Assembly (NCBI RefSeq): GCF_964199755.1
Contig: NC_133911.1
Location: 3,127,001-3,191,000 of the forward strand
Reading direction: 5' to 3'
DNA from: Larus michahellis
Taxonomy: Eukaryota; Chordata; Aves; Charadriiformes; Laridae
Length of the DNA stretch: 64,000 nucleotides
The translations under genes and the position numbers were made by a program. Positions 1-11,270 of the stretch are shown here, piece by piece; the stretch's first letter is position 1; each line of letters starts with the position of its first letter. The notes below the pieces were generated by a model. That model did not search any database, was not told the origin of the DNA, and saw only the letters and a program-made list of their open reading frames with translations.

Positions 1-294
1 ACTTTTCCAGGTACTTCTTTCAGTTTTATTTTCATGTGGCTGAAACTTTTCTTGGATTTGAGGTTCCTTTTGTTGGGTTTTATCTTTTGCTTGGGGTGGT
101 TTTTTGGTATCTGAAGTGACATACTACCTACAGCCTGGCAAAGAAAAGCAGTGAACACTTTAGAATTAGAGGTTGGGCTAAAAGGTATGATGGCTTCTGT
201 TGCTGAATGTGTAATTCAGACAGCCGCTCCTCTGCCCCTAGTACCATGCCTGCAATTGAGGAGCACGTCTCCCAAATGCCTAGGGCAGCCTCAC
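1..294 (-). other. TMCO4: TMCO4 intron (downstream of exon 5)
   Basis: Intron sequence that continues past the left edge. No exon or repeat seen. Confidence 0.7.
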
Positions 295-392
295 CGATCA
301 CTGTTCCGCCCCCAACAGTTGCCAGACCGATCAGCAGGTATCTCTTCAGCTTTCTTCTTCTTTCTTTCTTTTTTCTTGATACTTCTGCAGTT
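295..392 (-). CDS. TMCO4: TMCO4 coding exon 5
   Basis: 98 bases from acceptor CCTCCCCCCAG to donor GTGAGGCT. Encodes a basic patch (SRKKKERRRKLKR) followed by YLLIGLATVGGGTVI, the beginning of the first membrane segment. Ends in phase 1. The next exon is outside the window. Confidence 0.92.
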
Positions 393-3300
393 CTGGGGGG
401 AGGTGGAAAGAAGCACAGAAACTGATGAAAAAGCTTGACAGATAACAGTGCTGCATCAGAATGTGCTTTTATTCTCCTCAGTTTAATTTCTCTACGGGGA
501 ACAGTAAAAAGTAACATGCAGGTGCGGACTGTGACAACACACTCAGATTTATGAGCATGGACATAAACCCACAGATTTAAATGGAAACGATTTAATTGCT
601 GACAAAAGCCAACAGATGTTACTTACTTGGAAACCCTTCCTAATAGGGCTGAAGCTTGTAAAAAAAAAAGAAACAAAAAGTCAAAAGTATTTCAATAACT
701 TTATACTGCCTATGTGTCCTAAAAAAACACAAGAAAGCTAAGTGGAAACAGGAAAAAGTGTTTGAAACAAAAGGCAACGGGGGTACTTTGTGCTAACAAA
801 GAGATGGAATTAAACTATTTTCCAACAGCAGTGTTTATATTGAGCCGCCTTCTAATTGCACGTCATGATATAATAATATAATATGTATTTAACAGTCATT
901 AGTTCATTTGTCTGTGTGCATTTAAGTTACATGTCAACAAGCTTATCAGAAAAAGGTGAATAAACCTAAAAGGGACAAATATAACTTATTAGGCACGACT
1001 TTTGGGTTCTCTCCGCTGTCTTTGGTTTCTCTCTGACAAGAAATACTTCCTACTTCAGAGGAAAGTGCGAGAAACGGAAGATACTGGAATAAATTGTTTA
1101 CAGAGGAAGGTTCCTTCTAGCCTGCTTACGCAGCAGTTAATCTGGGCCTTGAAACATGAGAATTTATCTTGCTTCCAAACTTGGATATTTTCCCTCTTAA
1201 TCCTAGCCTAATTGTGGATTTTCATTATCCATATAATTGCCTAATCCTTCCTGGAATCCCCTAAGTGCACTGTAATTTTGATAAAGACAATTTTAGATGA
1301 GTCCCAAACAATATGCAGCTTTGTAAAACACAGCAGGAGGAGAATGAAGCACAGTGGGCGAAATCCCTGCGTCGCTGAAGCCAATGGCAGAACTCCCACT
1401 GACTTGCATGGCACGGAGGCTTTGTCTCCACAGAGATCCTCAGAAAAAACATCGTGTATTACCTTCTGCAGCTGCAAACATAACTGGTTGCAGAGAACAA
1501 CAGTGCAGCCTGCCACGGCTACCTCTTCAGCAAGTGCTGTACGACCAGGTTCACTTTCTACAACACCATGGTTGAAGCGGTATTCGGATGGGCCCTAGTT
1601 TGTGCCTGCAGTCACCAATCTGAATGAGATTGCTTGGCATTGGAAAAAATTGCTCCTGGCGTTCTTTAAACAAGTGCTGCAGTGTAACTGTTAATACTTA
1701 AGTGGGCAATATCTAGCAATTTCTGTTCTACATAGCGGTTCATCAGCTTTTATAGTCAATGTACTGTTGTCTCAGGCTGAAAATAATGACGCAGAGAGAG
1801 CTGAAATATGGCTAACCTGGCTTTAGTTGCAATAATGAGCAATTTGACTTATGTGGGTAGAAAGATAGTTTGCAGGTAAAGCCTGCCTGAAGATGCAGTA
1901 AGTAAAACTACTGTCATGAGAACTTTTACCTGTCATTGCTTTCCTTCCGTAGCTGCTAGCAACTGCTTTTGACAGTTGCTTTCCTAATAGCTTCTGCATT
2001 ACAATTATCACTTGATTACCAGACTGCTTTTTATCCACTACGGTAATTAACTGCCTCTTCTGGAACTTCTCTGCCCTCAGTGATCTTGGATGTGCAGCTT
2101 CTTGCCTGAACCACAAATTATGTTCAGAGGGATTTTATAGGTGGAATGACAGATCATTTTCCAGTGATGAAAAGTGGCAGAAGTACGTGTTAGCAAGCAA
2201 CTGACATCATGTTTTCCAGTTTCTTACAGAACTATGTACAAAAGAGAGATTCACACCTGCAAGTCAGAACATGTTTGGTGCTAGTAATATGGATTTAAGT
2301 GTTCGGAGCATTGTTCTGCAGATGATTGTACATTTAACCTTGCAGGTTCTGGGCCACAGGCCAACAAAATCCACAGCAGCAAAGGCAGGAGCAAAACCTT
2401 CTGTGAACAAATATCAGGAAAAAAAGCCTACACAGAAGCTGCCAAACCCCTGTTTGGTTGTTACTCTTCCAAAACCTCTTGCAGTGGATGGTCAAAGCTG
2501 GAAGCATCCTAAGCAGGTGTTAATGTATTCCCTGCCCCAGAAGTCTGTGAGGTCCAAGTGGTGACAGGTTTATACTCTGCTTCCTTCCCCTAACTTTAAA
2601 ACAAACAAAGGGCCACCAGTTCCCCACAAATCTCAGCCTTGTGCCACAAGCAACAGTGAAACAGTCCCCATTAATACCAACCATTGCTCCTGCATGCCAA
2701 ATGGTGTCCTCTTTAGCAGTCCATGATCTTTGAGATTATTTTGACTTTCCCTTTTTACAGTGCGCTATAAAGTTAAGCTTTGTTTAAATAAAGCTATAAC
2801 AGAAAGATTCCCGTCACAAGCTGGGCCCCACAGTAACGTCTGAACTGTACTGTGTCAGGGACGTTGATTAAAGCCTTTATTAGCACTCAGGTTAATCTCA
2901 TAACCTGTTTGCTGAGTTGACAGATAAAAACATTAAACGGTCCCTTGAAAGTCCACTATGGACATGTTTACTGCCTTACATATTGCTAAACCTTCACACA
3001 ATTCCTGCCTGATAACTGGAATATAAAAATAGTACATTTCTTATAGATACCAACATTTTGGCTGTTTCACATCTCAGGCCTGGTGATTAAGAGAATTAAT
3101 CTTATATTAATAATGCATAATTAGGAGTCAGGTCCGTAAGTATCTAAAGATGCAGACCGTTGCCCTCAGAGATCTACCTTCAGTAGGAGTTAGACAGCTG
3201 TCTCTTAAAGAGGATACAGAGAAGGACAGATCCATAGAAAATCAGCAGCTGAGGATCTAATCCTGAAATTTATAGGAACTTCAAGTTCTATCTGAAGAAT

Positions 3301-6300
3301 ATTGGGCCAAGAGATGAGAGACGCAAGATCTTTGTGATGTATTTAAGCATAATCTACAGTCTAGGAGGGGCAACTGGAACAAGGAAATGAGGCAGTTCAA
3401 TGCGGAGTGGCCTTTACCAGCTTGCAAGGTTGGGTCTCAACTCCGATTTTAAGAGTGCTGATCTTTCCTGCTTAGTGCAGCCAAAGTGCTGTGAGGGCTC
3501 TGCAACCCTAATCAAGCCATAAATGATTAAGCTAAGAGCCACGGGGAGAATGATCAGACTGGACTTAGGCACAAGTAATTACTGCTAAGCTTTCAAGTAC
3601 TGGCAGTGTTTTTTCATCCCATAGTCAACCCAAATGTTCTTACTCTGACTCTTCTTCTTTTTGTTCCTTCAGGCTCTCAAGCAGAGATTCCTCCAGGACT
3701 TCCAGCTCCTCCAAGGGGATTCTCAGCAGCCAGATGATGTGGCAGATCAACACCCTCGCTCGAGCATCATAATACCCTTAAACAGAGGGAAGCCCAGGAA
3801 ATCAATCAGTTTTCATCGCACTAGATTAAATAGCGAGCGGTGAGCCCAGCTGTGATAGAGGACCACGTCACACACAAGCATAGCTCCTTCCCTCCAGCCC
3901 TCTTCATCTTCCATTTACTTAAGACAACTCCTACTATCTAGAGAAGAGTGAGATAAATGGAAAATCCTTCTTCCCTGCGAATAGAGTCACTACACCAGGT
4001 AATTGCCCCTACGACAGAAAAAGGATCTCAAATCCTTCGGTCTTCATCCTCTGTGATAGAGGCCTTTTGGCTCTGGATAGGCTGCATCTTTCTTCTCAAC
4101 AGAGAAATGCTGCAGCAAGTCCTAATTGGAAATCTCAAATATATATATATACGGGTAACACCACACAGTACACCTCAACTATGCACCAATGCAAGATACG
4201 GTATTTTCTCAAAATGCACCTCCATGCTAAAGCTTTATATTCAATTCATCTTGTTGGCAGCAGGAGGGATTCTGGAGTTTAAGACTACACACCAGCTCAC
4301 CTAGCAGCATTGCTGACAATTTATTGCATTGATACCTCACTGCTGGAGATGCAGGAGCGGACAGTGCACTCGGACAACACACGATAGGAGAAATAATTAT
4401 TCCTGAGCTTATAAGCAGGTGTTCTTAAAGAAAAGACATTTTAAATGTAATAGAGTTAAAATTATTTTTGTGCCCACTCTTGCTTTTTTAACGTGTTTCT
4501 CTCAGTAGCACCTGCTGCTTCCTGATGGTAGGCTTTTGAAAAGGGTTCTTGGTGCGCTCTGGGATGAAAAATGCAATTGCTTTTCTAGGGGTGGGTGAAG
4601 ATACCAGCAAGACCCAACTACATACTCTGATACCCGCTGCACGTAGATCAAATATGGCATTTGGCAATCTAGTAAGTTTATTTATTTATTACCATCATTA
4701 CCAAGATACCAGACTACTTCGGTAGGCTTTAATGACGCCACTTTTAAGGTTTGTGCCTAGTTGAGAAATAAGGATAGTATTTATCTTCACTTCATCCCCA
4801 ATATGTGTCACATCTTGCAAGCCCCAGCAGGTGTTTTAACGAGCAGCCTTCTTGCTTCCTGTCTGCTAATGCACAACTTAGCTTTTTACTTAGCCAGCTT
4901 GGCAGAAAGTCAGCGAGGCCTGAAAATATATTTCTTTTAAATTCCAGCTTAGCAAAATAAGGAGTTTTGCAATAACTGACTTGTCAATTTTCCATTAAAA
5001 ATAAAGGAAGCACAAAAATGGTACTTTGTTTTGCAGTGAAACAGGCTAATCAGCCACCAGTGAGTTCTTTCCTGTGAGAACATGTTAAAACACAGAGATT
5101 TAAAAAATGCAAGTAGTGATATAAAATAGGCTTCTTTTAGAAATGAACATTTTGCTAAGTAGGCAGTCTTTATTTCATTAATTTTATCAGGCTAATCCAT
5201 GTTAAGGACTGTAAACCAGAAAATTGTTTTATGCCCAATATAATATATGAGTAAAATCACATTTATTTATAATAGACTTCACAGAACACTCTGGAATTTA
5301 CTCCCTGAATATTTTTTTTTCCTTTTTAGGCAACAAGTGATCTGCAGAAAATTTGCTAGGCTGAGATTTTCATAGCAGCTTCACTGCCTTCCTGAAGGAA
5401 GAGTTGCCTCCTCCCCTGAAACACTGCAGAAAAAACACCCCAGTATTTCACTTACGACATTTTCTACCATCACATATAATTGTATGCCCATATACGACGT
5501 GAAGGTAAGGAGGTGAACAGCTGTTCAATTTTTAATAGGTATTATTAATCATTCCTAATACAATAGTTGCCTTTCCTGTAGTGGACGCAGGGAAGGAGTG
5601 TACTGCTTTTGCTATAAAGGAAGCTAAGATAGAATAGGATGGTACCTTGAGCTTTTTGAGCATTTTAAAGTATCAGATGGTAACTCATCTACGTTATTCT
5701 TACAAAGAACAAATGTTAGGTAAACTTACCATCTCTAAGAGAGAAGGCTAGAAGGTCCTAAAAAGAGAAAAAAAAGAATATTCAAGTTAAAACTGATGAT
5801 GTATGCCTGGAGGTATCAAAATGGAGGCATGAAAAACCGTTGGATGACGATTTAATGACTGCAGCATGTCAGTTCTTAAAGATGGGAAACCAGCAAGCTA
5901 CAACTCAGCAAGACAGCACAGAGCAAAGCCAGATGCTTCCAGGACAAAATTCTCCATATGCAGGTACAAATGGCTGGAGAAAAGTAGATTATGCTTGGTA
6001 TATGCTGAAGTATCCCTTATTTTTTGTTATTAGTGATCCTGTTGACCTGAAAGCACCATGGTTACACCAGACTTCAAAGTTTGGAGAAACGGGGCTCTAG
6101 TCCTCCCACCACTCTAATGCCTTCTGCTCGCTAAAAAGTCATATATACTCATATTTTCAAAATAAGCAACAGGTTTGAATGCTACTCAAAATGGACCAGT
6201 GGCCCCTATTTTCTTTGGCATGCTGGGAATTCATAGCTCTAGGCGGTAAGGCTGAACTGGTATGAAGTTCTCTTGGATTAAGTGCTCAAAAATAGAAAAC

Positions 6301-9300
6301 TCGGAATTTATGGACATCTGTCAAGCTTGAGGGACTTGACTTCTGTGTTGGCTCTTCACCGTAAAAAAAAATGGAAAAACAGATCAATCCGATAGATGGT
6401 TTCTATGGGCAAATCCAAGAAAAAAAGAGGCCAGTGTTTTTACTACTGTGTTCTCTTTTATTGTCAGTGGATAAATTTTAAGTTCTTTACAACACTAAGC
6501 CCTAGCTCAGTCTAGCTACTTCCTTCTCCTGCACACAAATAAAGCACAGCTGAATTTTACAGGGAATCCTTCGGCCCTTTGGGAACACAAAAAATGCAGC
6601 CGAAGATGTAGGATGCTGCCAAAGAGTTTATGATTATTAGTCCCGTAAGCTCCTAAGCAAAATTTGTATCGTAAAAACATCCCTAATCTTTTTCCTACTG
6701 CATGAGAAGCATAGAACGGAGAACAAGCCATCCTTAACCAACTCCTACTATAAGAGGGGCAAACTGTAGATATTATCCAGGCAAAAGTAAGTGCCTGGAC
6801 TCTGAATATTCTTTTATCATGGGAAAAGTCTGCTATTTCACAAAGGAGAAGAGAGCTTTTGCATAAGACTGGGGAAGCCAAAGGAGTAGGGCAGCTGAAC
6901 TCCCACCTATGGGTGCTTTTTCACAAGGTATAGCCCCAAAACCTTCGCTCCACTGCTGCCCAGTGTTTTCACACACACCTCTGTTGCTGAATATCTGGGT
7001 GGTTGTTCCCATCCACAGAGAAAGCCGCCTTCTTCTTGCCTGTCCTGCAGGTCCTAAGCAGATAAGCATTTCCTGAAGGTATCTGTTCGGCTGGGCTCTG
7101 CACAAAGCTGTCACCACTGCTCCTTCATCCTGGATCCCAATGGCCAGAGCACTCACACAAAAAGAGGAAGGTCCTGGTTTGCTATCTCCAGTGTGTGAAT
7201 AACCCTTTTAATTTAAGTTAGTCACTGAATCAGAGCTCTTCTGTGCCCCCAATCACCACACTGCAAAAAAAAAGGGCTCCTTTTTAGCTTCAGCTACGAT
7301 TAGTATTCTGTGCACGCACACACACTGCAGACTGCTCCCCAGGGTGGTTGGTGGGATGTGGGAATTGGAAACATTAATCCCCACAGGCAGAGGGAGGTAC
7401 ATAACTCTGGTTTCCCAGAGCCCGAGTACTGTAACTACCCAAGTATTAGATATAGGGGCACCATCATCTCTCCCCTGGTTGCAGTTTTGTGAGGAAGGGT
7501 TGGCTTAGCAGTGTCAAAGCCCAGCAGAAGGTCCTGGGCTGGGAGTCTCAAGCAGAAAACTGACCAAGCAAAGAGCCTGAAGTCTAGAATAAGGTGAAGC
7601 TTGTGGCCTTGCTGCCATCGTTTTCCATGGAAGCAGCCTCTTGAACAAGGTACTGGTTTGTGCAGAGCCCATTTGCAGGCAATAAATTCTCCCTGTGTGT
7701 TGCAAAGGGGGCTGCGGGTGTTGACTCAGGTCCTGTATGATATGTCCAATATCGTCTGTGGCACCTAATATCAAATAACCTCTTTTAAAAATCTGGTGTA
7801 GGCATTTACATACGTGCATTTCAAAAGCTGAGGGATGGAATCAGGTAATCAGGTGACAAACTGGAACTACTTTTTTTATTGCATCTGTGCCAGTTAGCAT
7901 TTTCAGCTATTTCTAATTGGTTTAGGCTTTGCACGTACTGCTGTGCAGTCACCTGGAATCCAATCAGCATTGATTAGATTAGTTCACGAGTAGTTTGTTT
8001 TCCTCCTTTAAGCAGCAGTTATTATATTTCTGTCTGATTTTGAAGTTGGTGTTCTGAATCTCTATGCACAAGACTACCCACCCATGTGATTGAGAAACCT
8101 TACAAACAAAGAGAAGCAATCTTTATTCAGAGTCTTTGCCAGCTTTTTATGAATTGCTGCAAGTTCAAAACCCATTTCCTCAACAACAGGGAGCATCCAA
8201 TCCACATCACAGTGGATGTGTGTAGAAAAAAAACCAGGAAAACAGGCATTCTAAGTATATTCAGAGCAAAAAAAACTTATTCATAATAAGAACTTTCAAC
8301 ATTTTCTGACCTATCACCACTTCTTCACCTTTTTTTGTTGCAGTGCTTTCTCATACCACACCCACAGCCTGTGTGTTATGACTGTTATCCTTAAAGGATT
8401 CAGTTAACCAACATTTGCCTGTACTAGTCACCTGCAATGAATACAAACAAATATAAAAATCCATAATCCTCAAATTCTTATTGAATCAATGGTGAGCTCT
8501 CCTCTAATCTCCTGACCTCACGTATCATCCCTTCAGCACTGCTGCAAAAATGCAGGCACTAGTGCCGACAGGACCCTGCCACTGAACAAACTGAGCAATT
8601 GAGGTGTGCACTTGTTAAATAAACAGTAAATGTTGCGTCAGTAGCAACTGAATACAAAGCAAAAGCACCATAAAGCAACGTATTAAGAATTTACAGAGCT
8701 TTGTCCTGTAGCTTGTTTATTTTCAGGTAAGAAGGAAAAAGCTGATCTCAGCTTGATACATTGAAGTTTCCCGCATGTTGGTCTGCTTTCCCAAAGACAC
8801 CGTGCAAGACTGCTGCCTTGCTCCACAAAAGCCTTTGATTTTATCTTTCCTTGCCCATATTACGTGATTCCATAAGGTACTGATGTTGTGGCATTACACT
8901 GATAGCTATTCCTGATCTTTGCTTTCAACTAATCAAAGAATTCTGTATTCCATCTGAATCCAGGTGCCTCAATTCTCTGCCTCAGAGCAAAATACCGCAT
9001 GCTCACACTGATCGAGGGAAGCTTTTGTAAAAGCACAAGGAGACCTTCTGCAACATAAGCTCGCAAAAAGTACAAGCTAAACTTCCACAAAATTTCACCC
9101 TTAATTGACTCAGCATCGATGCAGGAAGACTTGCCTAATTCTAGAGAATCCATCCTGAAGCAGAGAAAAAGAGGGAAACGACCCAGGAACTACCAAGCCA
9201 TCTAGACGCAGGAAGAACTGAGTATGGATTTATTGATTTTGAGCAAACAACATCAAAACTGGTGCTCTTTTTTTAGAATAGCTGGCCTAACTTATTAATT

Positions 9301-11264
9301 AAGTTTAAGATTGTCTGTCACTGTACTCATACTGTTATAGGACTTTGGGCATTGTAACGTTTGGATGTTTGGTGCAGATCCTCTGAGGCCTTTTATGGAC
9401 TTACTAGAAGACACAAAAGATGGCTGAGATAATGGGAGCTGGTCATGATGACCAACAAAGTTCACTCCTATCATATCTTTACTTACACAGCCTTGTTCTC
9501 GCATCTGCTGTTCTCTTGGGCCATTGCTAAAGGTGAGTATGTGATAACTATTACTCAATATCAGAGTACTGTCTGCACGCAGGATGCCTCACTATTTCCT
9601 CGTGCACGGTATAGAGCAAAGGGTGTGAGGTGACAGTGGCCACGTTAAGCCTGGCACCAGCAGCAGCCTACCCCGCTCTTCGCCCTGCACAGCATAATGT
9701 GAGCCTGGATGAGGAGATACCCTCCCCAGCAAAGGTGAATGCCACCAAAATGCTTCGCCTCTGTTATCTTCACGTCAGCTTTTACATCAGAACATGACAG
9801 AGTAGCGCCAGTCTCACTAATACTTTCTCAGTGAAAGAAAATAAAGTCACAGTAACTTATTTCCTTTCGGCCAAAGCTGACTCTGGAAAAAAGACTCTGG
9901 AAATTGTGCTATTTGGAGCATGTACCTAGAGGTGTTCTGTATTACAGGTATGATGAAAGGGCTTTGAAACAAATGAAAATCAGGTCTATCACATTCAGCA
10001 TTTCACCAAAATCTGTAGAACGCATATATGAATCAAAACCACTGCAATAATACAGTCAAAGTAAAAAGTTTGACAGTTCTCTGTTCTGTAGAGCAAAGGC
10101 ACCAAAGACACAAAACATTAATTCAGCAGACAGTAACATGCCTCACGTTCACCACTTCCATGAGCTGTTAATGGATAGAGAGACTGCCAGGCACCCACAC
10201 AGCTGCTCAGAAATATATGCATATCAGAAATATTGATTTGCTTCCCTGACTGTACAAACAGAATTTCGGTTGCAGACAGACACGTGCGACAAATCTCTTT
10301 AACAAAAGCAAACAAGGGCGAGGGGAGCATACGAACTTACCTGGGTAATGGCAACGGGGTTTTCTTTCACAATGGGATCCTTCAGCAATATCTGCGCAAA
10401 AGTTTCTGTGCCCTCACCTCCTAAGCCACTAGCAAATGCTGTCATGGCAGGTAAGACAGCATCGGGCAGGTCCAGCCACTTCACAAAGCCCTCAATGAAT
10501 TCCGTCCTGAAGGAGCTGTAAGGCAACAGTAGCAGTTAAGGCTCCGTAACTGGATATTTTTGCAAAGTTTGAGTGGCCCCTGCTTTCAGATGTTGATCTG
10601 TCCTGTTCACACAAAAATCAAAGCATGGTAAGAAGTCAGCAGGTGGTGAGCTGCTACACAAGCTGGCTAAACAAACAAGCAAGCGATCTGAATGGGGACA
10701 GCCCTGTCTTCAATTCATGCTTTGAAGTCTGCAGTATTAAGGGCTGCAATTTGTGCTGAAGTATAAAAGTCTTAAAGGTGTAAGAGAGAAGGTCAATGCA
10801 ATTAAGAAAACACCTAACATCAAGGTGTCCTTTGCCTTTCAACGGGCTTCAGAGCAACACCGACACAGAGACAGCAGGAAAATGTCAACACCAGCAATCA
10901 GTCTGCAGGGCTTCTAAGCTCTTTGGTTTTGTGTCACCTTCCCTAATCTGAGTATTCATCATCGTGAAAAAACCCAACACCAGAAGGATACTCCACTCCC
11001 CTAACTTCAGAAGACCCCCCCCCCCAGAGTCTCATACCAGCTCCATCCACCCCCTTTGCTCACCCCTAGCTACCCCTTGTAGTACCTTTGCTCTTCTTCA
11101 GGGAACAGCCATGCCAGGGATATCCCACAAAGTGCTGCGTAAGCAAATCTTCCCGCTTCACCCAGCCGCTGGCCCAGAAGCACACATGGTTCCTTTTCAC
11201 CTGCCTCTTCAGCTCCTCTATGCTGTTTCGAAGCCCAGCCTTTCCACTTCTCTTCTGCTGCCAT
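295..11264 (-). CDS. TMCO4: TMCO4, 5' portion (5 coding exons; 3' end outside window)
   Basis: Transmembrane and coiled-coil domain protein 4, a membrane protein of the DUF726 alpha/beta-hydrolase-like family; its exact substrate is not settled. Coding exons in transcript order: 11264-11086, 10515-10341, 5757-5730, 3776-3644, 392-295. Borders are GT/AG and the phases join without a break, giving 204 codons plus one base. Recognisable family stretches are GEAGRFAYAALCGISL (residues 35-50), FASGLGGEGTETFAQILLKDP in exon 2, YDARARVLICH in exon 4, and KRYLLIGLATVGGGTVI, the start of the first hydrophobic segment, in exon 5. The start ATG at 11264-11262 is in good context (AAAATGG) in the first exon with recognisable coding sequence; a 5' noncoding exon in the CpG island near 14.8-15.0 kb is inferred. 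The gene continues left of the window. RNF186 next door and the minus orientation match human 1p36.13. Confidence 0.9.
393..3643 (-). other. TMCO4: TMCO4 intron
   Basis: AT-rich intron of 3.25 kb. Short open frames on both strands have no recognisable product. No repeat family recognised. Confidence 0.7.
3644..3776 (-). CDS. TMCO4: TMCO4 coding exon 4
   Basis: 133 bases from acceptor CTGTTTAAG to donor GTAAGAAC. Enters in phase 1 and leaves in phase 2. It encodes YYDARARVLICHIIWLLRIP followed by an acidic, coiled-coil-like stretch ending KEQKEEESE. Confidence 0.9.
3777..10340 (-). other. TMCO4: TMCO4 introns on both sides of the 28-base microexon
   Basis: Two introns (3777-5729 and 5758-10340) separated only by the microexon. 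A short AT run lies at about 4139-4151. No other gene, RNA or repeat family is recognised. Confidence 0.7.
5730..5757 (-). CDS. TMCO4: TMCO4 coding exon 3, a 28-base microexon
   Basis: Acceptor CTCTTTTTAG and donor GTAAGTTT flank 28 bases that encode DLLAFSLRDG (the last codon is split). Human TMCO4 has DLLSFSLKDG at the same point, between the TQ that ends exon 2 and the YDARARV of exon 4. Phases in (0) and out (1) fit both neighbours exactly. Confidence 0.88.
10341..10515 (-). CDS. TMCO4: TMCO4 coding exon 2
   Basis: 175 bases between acceptor TGCCTTACAG and donor GTAAGTTC. It encodes FRTEFIEGFVKWLDLPDAVL and then FASGLGGEGTETFAQILLKDP, and ends in phase 0 with Gln. Clear match to remembered mammalian TMCO4. 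Confidence 0.92.
10516..11085 (-). other. TMCO4: TMCO4 intron
   Basis: A 570-base intron with a C tract at about 11017-11025. Nothing else seen. Confidence 0.7.
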
Positions 11265-11270
11265 TTTTAC
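11086..11270 (-). CDS. TMCO4: TMCO4 first coding exon
   Basis: The acceptor TTTGCAG lies just above 11270 and the donor GTACTA just below 11086. The frame opens six bases before ATG 11264-11262 and ends with two bases (AG) that complete a Ser codon in the next exon. It encodes 59 residues from the ATG, including RLGEAGRFAYAALCGISL. The exon is 185 bases; the first six are taken as 5' untranslated. Confidence 0.85.
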
